Source: Nocardia xishanensis NBRC 101358
GTDB taxonomy: Bacteria; Actinomycetota; Actinomycetes; Mycobacteriales; Mycobacteriaceae
Direction of reading: 5' to 3'
Length of the DNA: 64,000 nt
Assembly: GCF_001613365.1 (NCBI RefSeq)
Contig: NZ_BDCF01000002.1
Span: 248,001-312,000, forward strand
Shown one piece after another: positions 1 to 8,909 of this stretch. A model generated the notes under the pieces. That model was not told the origin of the DNA, did not search any database, and worked only from the letters and a program-made list of their open reading frames with translations. Each line of letters begins with the position of its first letter. Position 1 is the first letter of the stretch. Made by a program: the position numbers and the translations under genes.

Positions 1-46
1 CCGCGCGAGCACGCGGAGACGGAAAGGCGTATCGGCGAAACCGACG

Positions 47-394
47 TCACATCCCGGGCGAGTAGCCGCCCTGGAGCCGGCTGCGCCGCAACCGCAGCGC
101 GACAACGGCGACCAAGACCACAGCTGCGACGATCGCCAGCGCGATGTCAGCCGAGGCCAGCTCAGGTCCGAGTAGCCTGACCAGCCGGCCCCAGTAGCCG
201 ACGTCCTCGGGGATCGAGGCGCACTCGTTGTGCCGCAGCGTCGCCAACGCCAGGGGTGCGAGCGCGATCAGGGCCACCAGCAGCACGGCTGTCACGCCCA
301 GCGCTCGCAGGACACGGTAGAGCGTCCATCGACCGTAATGGGCGAGCCCCGCTCGCCCGGTGGTAGTCGCACTTCTCTCTGCGGACGACCGCAC
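47..394 (-). CDS. small two-pass membrane protein
   Basis: A 115-residue protein starting at a GTG. It has a basic N-terminus, a hydrophobic helix at about residues 31-52 and a second at about 82-100, followed by a short Arg-rich tail. The loop between them carries one cysteine. I do not recognise the family. It lies 44 bases downstream of the SRPBCC gene on the same strand and may share its transcript. Codon usage fits the neighbours, but the start is weak because the upstream purine stretch is poor. Function unknown; probably an integral membrane protein. Confidence 0.55.
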   Translation of the reverse strand: MRSSAERSATTTGRAGLAHYGRWTLYRVLRALGVTAVLLVALIALAPLALATLRHNECASIPEDVGYWGRLVRLLGPELASADIALAIVAAVVLVAVVALRLRRSRLQGGYSPGM

Positions 395-438
395 AGTGCT
401 CGACCCAGCCGAGCGGTGCCCCTCGGTGGAGCGGTTCG

Positions 439-906
439 TTACGTCCGTTCGGCCGTTCCCCCACCGTTGTCGCGGGCTTCGATAGCTTTCACAGTCTTTT
501 CGAAGGCCTGTTTCAAAACGCGGCTGCCAACGGTCCCGACCACGGCTCCGAGAATCTTTCCCCTGAGGTTCTTACCCTCGCGTACCACCACGACATCCAC
601 GTCGGTCGTCCCATCAGGCCTGCGCATGAAGGTGTATGTGTGACCCGAGTGGCCGCCCCACAAGTTCGAGTCGGTGGTCGTCATGACGACACGGTTGGGG
701 TCTGACCAGTCGTAGTGCAGGCGTTCCCAGATGCCGCGCGAGCCCTCCGTGACGTCGGCCTCCCGTTGGCCCCGGTCGTGTACCTCGAGATACTTGTCGG
801 TGCTGTTGCCGAACAGCTGCGAGCGACCAGGCCCGAAATCGGTGAGCGCCGCCACGAACTGCTCCGGTGTCGAACTCGTCGTCTCCTTGAAGTGGATGGT
901 GGACAT
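439..906 (-). CDS. SRPBCC (START-like) family protein
   Basis: A 155-residue cytoplasmic protein of the SRPBCC/polyketide-cyclase type, a fold that binds small hydrophobic ligands in a deep cavity. The start at 906 is preferred over a longer in-frame reading because GGAG sits a few bases upstream and homology to a second protein here begins at this point. That paralogue is at 35393-35821: both share a TDFGP segment, a VHDRG segment and an LKGKIL/LRGKIL segment near the C-terminus. Ligand and role are unknown. The 417 bases upstream are non-coding. Confidence 0.85.
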   Translation of the reverse strand: MSTIHFKETTSSTPEQFVAALTDFGPGRSQLFGNSTDKYLEVHDRGQREADVTEGSRGIWERLHYDWSDPNRVVMTTTDSNLWGGHSGHTYTFMRRPDGTTDVDVVVVREGKNLRGKILGAVVGTVGSRVLKQAFEKTVKAIEARDNGGGTAERT

Positions 907-1323
907 TGTTTGCTCCTTCGTTCGAGAGATGACCGCCGCAGGGTTGGCGGGTTCAGGCCCGCGCTCGGGCGTCGAATCCGCGGCAGTTGTGCGTCTGGGC
1001 GGGTGGGTTGCTCCCGTCGGCATCGACGGCACTGGTTCAAAGCCAGGAGGTGAGGACGATCCGAACGAGGTGCTCTTCGAGGTGTTCGGGCAGGCCGTGA
1101 AGTGCGCTCGCACCGGCCCCTGGCACCGCCGGCCCGAAAAGCTCCGGACCGCGGACCGCCTCGATGTGCGCGCTATTTTCCTATCGATGAATCATGATCT
1201 CCGGCGCATGCCGACGCAAGGCTCGGCGCGATCGGGACCGTGTCCTCCGGCGATCGAGCCGAGATCTCGGCTCGACTTGTACGGCCGTCCCGCTACCCAG
1301 CCGGGTCCGGCGTGCTCCGGCAC
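907..1323. other. intergenic region, no gene seen
   Basis: 417 bases between the SRPBCC gene and the small secreted protein gene. Open frames here lack ribosome binding sites and codon bias, and they are mirrored on several frames. I see no convincing hairpin or operator. Confidence 0.5.
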
Positions 1324-1662
1324 TCAGAGCCGGAAGATGCGCGCACCCATCCCCCAACCGGCGCTCGACCAGTTGGGGCCGAAGCAAGCCACCGTACCCG
1401 CCTTTCCGAGAGGCAGGTCTTCGCGCGTCGTGTACTGGCCGAGGATCGGCGGAAAGGCAGTGAAATCGTATCCCACGCAGTCGATCTCGAGTCGGTAGCT
1501 GCCCCCGCCGCCTTGACAGTTCCCGTTGTAAGCCCACGGACCGTTCATCGATCCTGAGCAACCGGGCTCCGCGACGGCCGTTCCGGTGCCAATCCCCGTG
1601 ACGGCGACCGCCACAACGGGAGCTGCCAAGCACACGATTATTGCTCGAACCGAGATTCGCAT
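1324..1662 (-). CDS. small secreted four-cysteine protein
   Basis: A 112-residue exported protein. The start at 1662 has GGAG eight bases upstream and opens a signal peptide: basic MRISVR, a hydrophobic stretch to about residue 29, and a probable cut after AVA near residue 31. The mature chain of about 81 residues has four cysteines (35, 49, 62, 93), enough for two disulfides, and is rich in Gly and Trp. I do not recognise a named family; such short secreted proteins are common in Nocardia. It lies 98 bases beyond the end of the kinase/VWA operon, so it is probably a separate transcript. Confidence 0.75.
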   Translation of the reverse strand: MRISVRAIIVCLAAPVVAVAVTGIGTGTAVAEPGCSGSMNGPWAYNGNCQGGGGSYRLEIDCVGYDFTAFPPILGQYTTREDLPLGKAGTVACFGPNWSSAGWGMGARIFRL

Positions 1663-1760
1663 ACCGAGCTCCGAACGTAGTCGTGGTTGATTACGGGGGA
1701 TGTATCCGAAGCTGTGTCGCAACACGTTACAGAGTTGAGGCTGTGGCGAGGCAGCCCTGA

Positions 1761-2489
1761 TCAAGGGCGCTCGTAGCGCACATACAACGGGGAGGCCAAG
1801 ACCACCGGGAACGGCAGTTGCGGCGGACGGACGACGGCGGTGACCCTGGCGTGGCCACCGAGGTAGGGCGCGAAGTCACGGAATTCCGCCGTGCAGGCCA
1901 CTTCCTGAAAGAACGTCGACAGTTTGCGCTCGAAATCGTGGCTCTGGTTGTCCGAGCGCCCGAAGAACTGCCAGAAGTCTCGACTTCGCTGTTCGGTCCC
2001 CGATCCTGTGAGTTTGTCGATGAGGTCTACGGCTCCGGTGGGCAGTGAGTATCCACCCTGCGTCTCGGTCTCGCCGTCATGTGGCGTCGATCGGCCCGCT
2101 GCCATGAGGTGGCGGCCCGAGCCGTGCAGCAAGATGCGCGGCGTCGTGACCTCCGCCTGCTCCGCCTCGCAGAAAAGCACACCGCCACGGCCGGGTGGAG
2201 ACTCGACGTGGGCAAGCCCGATGCGCCCTTCGAACATGACCCATTCGCCAGGGCCTACGCCCCAGTCGGTGTAGCAACGGCCCGACTCTTCGAGGTACTC
2301 GATGAGCTTCCGCAGTTTCCGCTCGTCACCGCCGATCTCGGACGGCTCGACTTCGAGTGATGCCTCGACAGGACTGACTTTCAGCGCCGCACCGGCCTTC
2401 TTCGCTCGCAATCGTTGCCACCACCAAGCTTTCGCTGGTACGAACTGCTGAACCTTGTCTCCGGACAGGTATACGAACTCGTGGTACAC
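1761..2489 (-). CDS. SAVMC3_10250 / DUF7019-like protein
   Basis: A 242-residue protein with no signal peptide or membrane segment. Its layout matches what I remember of the SAVMC3_10250 (DUF7019-like) family: an N-terminal FVYLSGDKV segment, a central GEWVMFEGRI segment, an ILLHGSGRHLM segment near residue 125, and a C-terminal VVLASPLYVRYE. Members occur in actinomycete gene clusters with signalling or conflict-type domains; their biochemical activity is unknown to me. The GTG start has GGAG five bases upstream and lies 15 bases after the kinase stop codon, so this is the last gene of the five-gene operon. The assignment is from memory of the pattern, not from a search. Confidence 0.75.
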   Translation of the reverse strand: MYHEFVYLSGDKVQQFVPAKAWWWQRLRAKKAGAALKVSPVEASLEVEPSEIGGDERKLRKLIEYLEESGRCYTDWGVGPGEWVMFEGRIGLAHVESPPGRGGVLFCEAEQAEVTTPRILLHGSGRHLMAAGRSTPHDGETETQGGYSLPTGAVDLIDKLTGSGTEQRSRDFWQFFGRSDNQSHDFERKLSTFFQEVACTAEFRDFAPYLGGHARVTAVVRPPQLPFPVVLASPLYVRYERP

Positions 2490-2504
2490 AGTCGCTCCGT
2501 TTCC

Positions 2505-4337
2505 TCACGCTATGGGGGTGGTAGACCATCGACCGAAGCCCTCGGTCGCGACGAAGACTTGCCCGTCCGCGATTGCGGCGAGTTGCAGCCGCCACGCAGC
2601 GCCGACCTTCACCGCGACCCGCTGACAGTGTTGGTGTGACAGTTGCTGCCAGTCGTGCCGGCTACCGTTGGGCTGGGCGGCGACCCACAATCCGTCGGCG
2701 CACGCCGCTACCAGGGTGATGCCGTCTCGCTGTCCGACACAGGCGACCTCTTCGACATTTCCCGGCGCGGTGATCGTGCCGGTCGGCAGCCAATGCCCGT
2801 ACCGCTGTTCGTAGGCCGCCAGTTCACGGGAACCCGCCATCGCGGCGAAGCAGACCGGTTCGCCGAAAGGGTTCGAACAGACCGCGGCCGAATGAACTTC
2901 ACCCGATCCGAGGTGGACGCAATCTTCTCCGGCGACGATCATCAACTCGCCATCGGTGGACACCGTGGCCACCAATGGAGTCCCGGTGTGGTCGATCGTC
3001 GCCGCGAGCACGCGCCTTGCATACGGCCCTGCGGTGGCGCGGCGAATCGTGCCGTCGTCGGCGACATCCATCGTGGACAGGCGATCGTGGGCGGGGTCTA
3101 CTACGAAGGCCATCACCGAACCTGTGGCGGACCGCACGACAGCCAGTCCCGCACCTGCCGCCGCACGGCCCGCGTCCCGCCAAGAGCCGTTGCGGCCGAA
3201 CATGATTCGCCCACCCTTGTCGATGACGAAATCCACGGTGTCGCCGCGGCCGTCCGTCGTCGAACGAACCACGACGGGGCTGAGTGGGCCCTCCGCATCA
3301 GGTACCAGAGCCGGTAGGGCACCGGGTCCGAGCCGGGCCCGCGAAAGCCCCGAATTTCCCAGCGCGGTGATCGTCGTCGTCCGGTAACCGTCCACTGTCA
3401 GGTCGAGATCCGTATATCGCAGGCCCGTCGGAGTACGCGCCCCCAACTCGGCGAGCTCGGATGCCCAGCGCCGCAGAGAAGTCGGCCGGTCGGCCGGGCT
3501 CGCCGACAACAGCGCGGCGACATGGGCAGCGACCTCGACAGGGAAGCTAGCCCTGACGAGCTGGGCGTAGCTTTCGCTCTGAGCAGCGGCCGGTTCCGGT
3601 CGCCGGCCGGTGAGCAGGAAGAACACGACTCCCCCGAAGGAATACCGGTCGGCGGCGGCGCTGCCGTGGCCGTTGCGTGCCTCGGGAGCCGTGTATCCCT
3701 TGTTCTCGATAGCGGTGACCGGCCCGCTGCGAGTGGGGACCGCGAAGGTGAAGTCGATCAGGGACACTTTTCCCGACTCGGGATCGATCATCACGTTCGC
3801 GGGCGAGATATCCCGGTGGACGAGTTCGGCTCGGCTGTCGGCGATCCCGTCGACGATGGCGGCCAGCTTTGCGGCCACGTCGCACACTTGGGCGAATGTG
3901 GGATTGCGCTTGAGCCATTTGGTCAGATCGACACCGTCGATCCACGGTGAAACGACATACAGCGTGCGGACATCCCCGGGTTCCCCGGGTGGATGCGGGC
4001 GAGCACCGCGGAAGACGTCGATCGCCCCTTCCACGCCGGGTACCTCCCGCCGAACTTGGCCGGTCTCGTGTAACGAACCGCGGGCGCGTAGATACCAACG
4101 CTCGAGTGCGTCCGCCGCGGACTCGTTGTGCCCTGCTTCCAGGTGCTCGGCGTTCAGTATCTTGACGGCCCACCGGAACTTTTCTCCATTGCGCCGGTAG
4201 GTCGTCGCCAACCACACCGCACCCTCACCGCCACCGCCGACCGAAGCTTCCAGTCGGTACTCGTCTGGATTGTCGGAATCGCCGACACAATATCCGGGCT
4301 GGATATCAACTGCTCGGAACGGCTCCTGCTCAGTCAC
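2505..4337 (-). CDS. Ser/Thr protein kinase with C-terminal beta-propeller-like domain
   Basis: 610 residues. The N-terminal kinase domain (about 27-290) has a glycine loop GGGGEGAV (34-41), the ATP-anchoring Lys59 in AVKIL, catalytic HRD at 174-176 with Asn181, and an APE motif in KGYTAPEA. The metal-binding DFG is DFT (Asp195 kept, Gly replaced by Thr). Catalytic residues are therefore present and the enzyme is probably active. Residues from about 310 to the end contain short repeated beta-strand units such as 'PLVATVSTDGELMIV' and 'LQLAAIADGQVFVAT', resembling the PLL-type propellers found behind actinomycete kinases. There is no transmembrane helix, so it is cytoplasmic. The GTG start overlaps the stop of the VWA gene by 8 bases, implying translational coupling. 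Confidence 0.92.
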   Translation of the reverse strand: MTEQEPFRAVDIQPGYCVGDSDNPDEYRLEASVGGGGEGAVWLATTYRRNGEKFRWAVKILNAEHLEAGHNESAADALERWYLRARGSLHETGQVRREVPGVEGAIDVFRGARPHPPGEPGDVRTLYVVSPWIDGVDLTKWLKRNPTFAQVCDVAAKLAAIVDGIADSRAELVHRDISPANVMIDPESGKVSLIDFTFAVPTRSGPVTAIENKGYTAPEARNGHGSAAADRYSFGGVVFFLLTGRRPEPAAAQSESYAQLVRASFPVEVAAHVAALLSASPADRPTSLRRWASELAELGARTPTGLRYTDLDLTVDGYRTTTITALGNSGLSRARLGPGALPALVPDAEGPLSPVVVRSTTDGRGDTVDFVIDKGGRIMFGRNGSWRDAGRAAAGAGLAVVRSATGSVMAFVVDPAHDRLSTMDVADDGTIRRATAGPYARRVLAATIDHTGTPLVATVSTDGELMIVAGEDCVHLGSGEVHSAAVCSNPFGEPVCFAAMAGSRELAAYEQRYGHWLPTGTITAPGNVEEVACVGQRDGITLVAACADGLWVAAQPNGSRHDWQQLSHQHCQRVAVKVGAAWRLQLAAIADGQVFVATEGFGRWSTTPIA

Positions 4338-6138
4338 GATAGGTGAACCTGGACTTGGCGGGCGGGCGGGCGGACGGTTCGGGCTCGTTCTCGGCGGCCG
4401 TGGGCTGCATTGCCGCCAGGACGGAATGCATTTCGCCTATCAGCTCGTGCACGCGCTGCATGACGAGAACCTGCGCACCGGATGGCGAGTCCACCACGGC
4501 TCCGAGCAAGCCTGTGAGCGCTCCGTATTCGGCCCCGGACTGCTCGAGCCGATCGAGAAAACTCCGCAACGACCTGAACGGCGGCTCGGTCTGCTTGCCC
4601 CGCAGCACACGGGCGACGCTGACGACGAACCTTCCGAGATCGTCGATCGGCTCTCCGAATTCACGGCTCATCAGGCGTTGCAGATCCAGGTCCAGCCACG
4701 CGGGCCGACCGTAGATCCGTTTGCCTTCGCCGTTGCATTTCATGACCAGATCGAAGAGCAGGTCGCGCAGTTCGTCGCGGCGTGAATCCCATTCGACCGC
4801 GCCGGCGGTGCGCAGACGGGCGAGTGCCGCGAGCGTCCGTTCCGGCAGCGGTCCCGGACGGGACGGCTCGGTGAGCCGTTCGCCGACCCGGTGTGTCATG
4901 CCCCCGCCGAGTCCGGCGAAATAGTCCGCGAGGACGTCCAAGCCACCCACGGTGGTCGGGTCACCACCACCGACTTTGACCAATTCCTCCAGCAGGGCGT
5001 GGTTGGGCACGATCGTCTCATTGGGCTCGTACGCCGCCCGACGGTAGAACATCTCCGCGGTACTTATTCCGATGGCGTGCAACCGGATACCGACATCGCG
5101 ATGAAGATGGGCGACCAGGCTCACCGGTTCCTCCACCGTCTGCACCATCTCGCCGGTCGCCTGCTCGCCCTTAGGGGTCCAATTCGCCCCGTCACTCACC
5201 AACACGATGAGCTTTTCGTTGCCTGCGCGTCCGTGCTGGTACAGCAGATTCGCCGCTTCGTGCACGGCGTTGCCGATCGCGGTGGCACCCGACGGCCGCA
5301 GCAAGGCCACCGCATGCCGGAACTCGGTCACCACTTCTTCCGGCGAACTACCGTCCAGCTGCGCCATTCCACCGCCACGCGGAAACTTGTGCTGCACCCG
5401 CTCGTTGAATTCGAGCAGAGCGAGACGGGATACCCTTCCTGAAACCTGAAGTCGGATTTCCAGCAGTTCGTGCAGCGCGCGTTTGAGGGCATCTATCCGG
5501 GTGATCCAACTCTGGCGGGAGCCGAAACGTCTCGCGCTCTCGATCTCGGCTGGAATGTCGTCCACAGTCATCGAGTTGCTGACGTCGGCGAGCACTACGA
5601 TGTCCACCCCGGCCCGCACCGAGGACGCGTACAACTCGACGGCCGTGTTCGTGGTCAGGCAGGCGAGCCCGGTGCGCTGGCCGCCGAGGTCGATCTCTCG
5701 CACGCGATGCGGCACACCGTCGACCGGGACGAACAGTTCCGCCCTGTCGTCGGACACCCACAGCAGCGAACCCGCCAGTCGCGCGTTCACTATCCCGCGA
5801 GCCGCGTCGGCGGGATCGAGTTCGGTCGGCAGCTCGAGCACGATTCTGCGTACTGCCTGCGGGTTCACCGAGTCGAAACGCCACGCGGTATGGCCCGCGT
5901 AGACCTCGATATCCCACGCAGAGGCGAGGTCGTCGGCTATCGCGGCGTATCCCGGCGGCACCTGCTCGAGTTCGACGGCGCGAACCGCGACCTGGACCAG
6001 CTCTTCACCAGCCCGTACCTGCAACAGGCCGGGGCCTGCGGCGGCGCCCTTGGGCAGCCCGATGCGACTTCCTGCGATCGGACCTCCTGCGGGCACCACC
6101 ACCAGCTGATGGGAGGACGAATCGATGACACCGGTCAC
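4330..6138 (-). CDS. VWA-domain protein
   Basis: 602 residues from a GTG at 6138 whose GTGA overlaps the stop of the upstream gene by four bases; a longer in-frame reading only shadows that gene. The VWA domain spans about 176-370 with an intact metal-ion-dependent adhesion site: Asp185-x-Ser187-x-Ser189 in DVSNSM, Thr286 in GATAIG and Asp316 in VLVSDG. The first 175 residues look like an all-beta module of unknown type, and the last 230 are largely helical. There is no signal or membrane segment. Intracellular VWA proteins usually assemble protein complexes. The kinase gene follows with an 8-base overlap, a pairing reminiscent of the TerY-type VWA/kinase modules, although no PP2C phosphatase is present. 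Confidence 0.92.
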   Translation of the reverse strand: MTGVIDSSSHQLVVVPAGGPIAGSRIGLPKGAAAGPGLLQVRAGEELVQVAVRAVELEQVPPGYAAIADDLASAWDIEVYAGHTAWRFDSVNPQAVRRIVLELPTELDPADAARGIVNARLAGSLLWVSDDRAELFVPVDGVPHRVREIDLGGQRTGLACLTTNTAVELYASSVRAGVDIVVLADVSNSMTVDDIPAEIESARRFGSRQSWITRIDALKRALHELLEIRLQVSGRVSRLALLEFNERVQHKFPRGGGMAQLDGSSPEEVVTEFRHAVALLRPSGATAIGNAVHEAANLLYQHGRAGNEKLIVLVSDGANWTPKGEQATGEMVQTVEEPVSLVAHLHRDVGIRLHAIGISTAEMFYRRAAYEPNETIVPNHALLEELVKVGGGDPTTVGGLDVLADYFAGLGGGMTHRVGERLTEPSRPGPLPERTLAALARLRTAGAVEWDSRRDELRDLLFDLVMKCNGEGKRIYGRPAWLDLDLQRLMSREFGEPIDDLGRFVVSVARVLRGKQTEPPFRSLRSFLDRLEQSGAEYGALTGLLGAVVDSPSGAQVLVMQRVHELIGEMHSVLAAMQPTAAENEPEPSARPPAKSRFTYRD

Positions 6139-7400
6139 CGGCGGCCCCCTTCGATCTGCACCTTGACCCCCAGTACCTCCGAGTAGTGCCGGATCGCCTG
6201 GCCGCCTGTTCCGATGAACAGACCGCGCAGGTGCTGCGGCACCTTGACGAACAGCATCCCGGGCCGCGTAATCCCACCCCGACTGCTCGGGGCCTTGTAC
6301 TCGGCCAGTTCTATGGCCGCCGCGACCTCGTGACCGGAGCGTGCGTTCTTCTCGATCACCAATCCTTTGAGCCGCTCCACCAGACGCGTTCCTTCCCGGG
6401 AGACATCGTGAAGAGCGGTCAGCTGCCGGTCCCAATCCGGGCGCGCGCGTTCGAGGGCGGTAGCCGCTTGTTTGTTGTTTCGCAGCGCGTTGGCCTCGGT
6501 ACTGAGCATTCGGTGAATGCGGGGGTAATCGATGGCCAGATCCACGTGGCGGCACCGGCGCAACGTGTGGGCGAACCCCTGCAAACTGGGCAACCGTTCC
6601 TTTCGGCGGCCTCCGGCGGCGCCCGCGATGATCCGGAAGATGACCTCATCCGCGGTCAGCCCGACGACCTGCGAATGCCTCGCGCACAGACCGAGCCCCA
6701 TCCGCTCACCCCCGAACACCTGCCAGCGCGCCGCGTGCCTGGTGCACATGCGCTTGTCACACCGGCGGAACTCGCGCGAAACGTGTTCGCAGCGCACCGT
6801 CCCGATATCGGTGCAGCGCGGATGCTCGCAACGAGGAAACGTCACGTCGAAACAGGAAGGGCAATAGCTGATGTCGGGATCGCGAGGATGTTGCCGACGA
6901 TGGCGCGCGCACCAAGCCTTGTCATGCCTGCACCCTTTTCCGGCGCAGCGAAAGACCGCCGGTTCGGCACATTCCTGGCAGTGCGGACGGTGGTCATGAC
7001 ATGTCGGTGTCAGTGCGCCGTCCAGGATCACCACGTGCTGATCGCAGACCCGGTTGTCCTTGGTGTCGGACGGGCAGGCAGAGCAGACGAACGGCGCGTA
7101 GCGCGACTCACCGGTCGCTCGGCAGTGCTTACACCGATAGTTCAAGCGTGCGCGCTCGCGCACCGCGACCACTGCGAATACGGTGTCTCGGTTGATCATT
7201 CCCACCGTGGCGGGCACCCGCACGACTTCGAGCCGGACTTCGCCATCCGGACCGTCGAAACTATGTATCCGACGCCCTCGGAGATCCCGGCCGTACAACG
7301 CGGGCTCGAGTTCGTCCCACAGATTCGCGAACTCGTCCGGTGTGCTCGGCGCACTGCCGAGGCCACTGAGATCGAGCACCAACTCGACGGCTTCGCTCAC
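6135..7400 (-). CDS. Cys/His-rich zinc-binding-like protein with C-terminal minimal KH motif
   Basis: 421 residues from a GTG that overlaps the previous stop by four bases. Residues about 90-245 carry many CxxC, CxxH and HxxxC pairs (for example CKHC, CSAC, CQEC, CPSC, CARH), suggesting several zinc-binding modules. A helical region with long charged stretches follows. The last 40 residues read as a strand, a helix, the loop GTGG (397-400) after GLFI, a second helix and a strand VKVQIE. This is the core beta-alpha-GxxG-alpha-beta of a KH nucleic-acid-binding domain, cut short at the protein end. KH domains bind single-stranded RNA or DNA through the GxxG loop. The role is inferred, not known. 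Confidence 0.88.
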   Translation of the reverse strand: MSEAVELVLDLSGLGSAPSTPDEFANLWDELEPALYGRDLRGRRIHSFDGPDGEVRLEVVRVPATVGMINRDTVFAVVAVRERARLNYRCKHCRATGESRYAPFVCSACPSDTKDNRVCDQHVVILDGALTPTCHDHRPHCQECAEPAVFRCAGKGCRHDKAWCARHRRQHPRDPDISYCPSCFDVTFPRCEHPRCTDIGTVRCEHVSREFRRCDKRMCTRHAARWQVFGGERMGLGLCARHSQVVGLTADEVIFRIIAGAAGGRRKERLPSLQGFAHTLRRCRHVDLAIDYPRIHRMLSTEANALRNNKQAATALERARPDWDRQLTALHDVSREGTRLVERLKGLVIEKNARSGHEVAAAIELAEYKAPSSRGGITRPGMLFVKVPQHLRGLFIGTGGQAIRHYSEVLGVKVQIEGGRR

Positions 7401-8896
7401 GTTTCGTCCTTCCCCCCGTTGCCGCGCCGCCGATTGCCGTGCTGCCCGTGCGAGTTACCTCGCCCGTTGTTCACCGGACCGCCGGACCGACGTTCCGATC
7501 GGGCGCCGCCGCGCTGTTCCTGGTGTTGAGCTCGGGGCCTTCTGTTCGGCCCGCGCTGGCCACCGCCCGCTTGCTCCGGCTGCGCCTGCGCGATGCGAGT
7601 TCGCCACGAGCCCAACACTATCGAGGTCTGACCCGGCACGTCGTCGTTGGACCACGCCAACAATGGGCCGCCGACCGTGGGATCGGTCAACGCCTCGAGA
7701 CAGCGACCGAGTAGCTCGTTGTCGCCACCGGCCGCCCAGCGGGTCAACAAGTCGATCTCTGTCACCCTGCGTTTGACTCCGAGATCTGGGAGATCCAGCG
7801 GAAGCAGGACAGGGGCCAGTTCCGCGGCATCAGCGTCCAGATTTCGCAGTTCGACGGCCGCGGCGCGGATCGCGGCGCGCGCGGCGTCCCGCACCGGCCG
7901 CATCGTCGGCTCGGCACGACCACCACTTTGCCGATCCGTCTGTGCCGTTGCGCCGGCTCGGCTGCGGGGCGCGGACTTCTTGTCGTCCACCGCGAGTCGA
8001 GCGCGGAGACCGTCGGCCACCGCCCGCGCCCGGTTGTCCTCCAACATCCGCTGTGGTGCGTTTCCGACCCGTCGGCCATCGCGAACCATACGCCGTGCCT
8101 GCATTGCGAAGGCCGCCAAAAGCAACGCCTGCGCGCGAACGCCCGCCAGCGTGGCAGCACTGTCCAGACACCGTACGACCACCGTCATCGTGCCGTCCGG
8201 ATCACGGGTGGGATAGACATCCATGCGGTCGAGCAAAGCCACGCCGTCGCGGCGGCGGAGCTCCGCTTTGACCCTGTCGAGGTGCTCGGGTGCGGTCGAG
8301 GCGAGGAACCGGGTCGCGAGATGTGAACGCGACCCGGCCAGCCAGCGTGAACCGATTCGGTCCCGTGGTGCGCCCGCCACGGTGATCCCACGACCGAACA
8401 GCGCGATCAGCGCGGGCACCTGGGTGCGAAGGAGGTTACACAGTACTTCCTGCTCCACCGAGGAAAGCACCTCGAGGACGTGTGTATCGCCTGCCAGTAC
8501 GGCCGGATTCCTCGCTGTGCCGACGCCGGGCGCAACGAGCACGCCCCCTCTCGTCCTGGCGAGTTCGGCCAGTTGCCGAAGATTGCGAGCCAGCAGGTCG
8601 TACGTGTCGTCGCGCGCAGGGCGGGTGCCGAGCCACGTCATTGGAATCCCGGCCGTGAACAACGACGACTCCCCCGAGACTGCCGTAACCCGAACGTCCC
8701 GTACGGTTTGGAATGCCTTCGTCATAGCATCCGGCTCTACGCCATACACCGCGAAAGCCTTCTCGAACCGCTGCCGTGTTGCCCCAATCCTGGTCAAGGT
8801 CGCAAGCACATACCCATGATCGCCCAGAAAGGTGTGTGCTGTTACACATTTCGCTTCGCGCACCACCCCGGATGAGAAATGCCGGCTGAGTGCCAT
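7397..8896 (-). CDS. carboxylate-amine-ligase-like protein with RGG-rich tail
   Basis: 499 residues; first gene of the five-gene operon. The ATG at 8896 is chosen because GGAG lies seven bases upstream; a longer reading would run through the divergent methyltransferase start. The central part resembles the glutamate-cysteine ligase (GCS2/YbdK) branch of the glutamine-synthetase fold: an LLRTQVPALIALFGRG segment, an SRWLAGSRSHL segment, then MDVYPT with a VVVRCLDSA strand and a long helix. The classic N-terminal GxExE metal motif is not obvious, so catalysis is doubtful. The last 60 residues are low-complexity, rich in Arg, Gly, Asn and Gln with several RGG or RRG units, typical of disordered RNA-binding tails. 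The stop overlaps the next start in GTGA. Confidence 0.8.
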   Translation of the reverse strand: MALSRHFSSGVVREAKCVTAHTFLGDHGYVLATLTRIGATRQRFEKAFAVYGVEPDAMTKAFQTVRDVRVTAVSGESSLFTAGIPMTWLGTRPARDDTYDLLARNLRQLAELARTRGGVLVAPGVGTARNPAVLAGDTHVLEVLSSVEQEVLCNLLRTQVPALIALFGRGITVAGAPRDRIGSRWLAGSRSHLATRFLASTAPEHLDRVKAELRRRDGVALLDRMDVYPTRDPDGTMTVVVRCLDSAATLAGVRAQALLLAAFAMQARRMVRDGRRVGNAPQRMLEDNRARAVADGLRARLAVDDKKSAPRSRAGATAQTDRQSGGRAEPTMRPVRDAARAAIRAAAVELRNLDADAAELAPVLLPLDLPDLGVKRRVTEIDLLTRWAAGGDNELLGRCLEALTDPTVGGPLLAWSNDDVPGQTSIVLGSWRTRIAQAQPEQAGGGQRGPNRRPRAQHQEQRGGARSERRSGGPVNNGRGNSHGQHGNRRRGNGGKDET

Positions 8897-8909
8897 CCGA
8901 GATCTCCAG

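Noticed and set aside
6186..7529. 447-residue plus-strand frame
   Set aside because: Opposes the Cys/His-rich gene whose zinc-type motifs and start/stop coupling are convincing.
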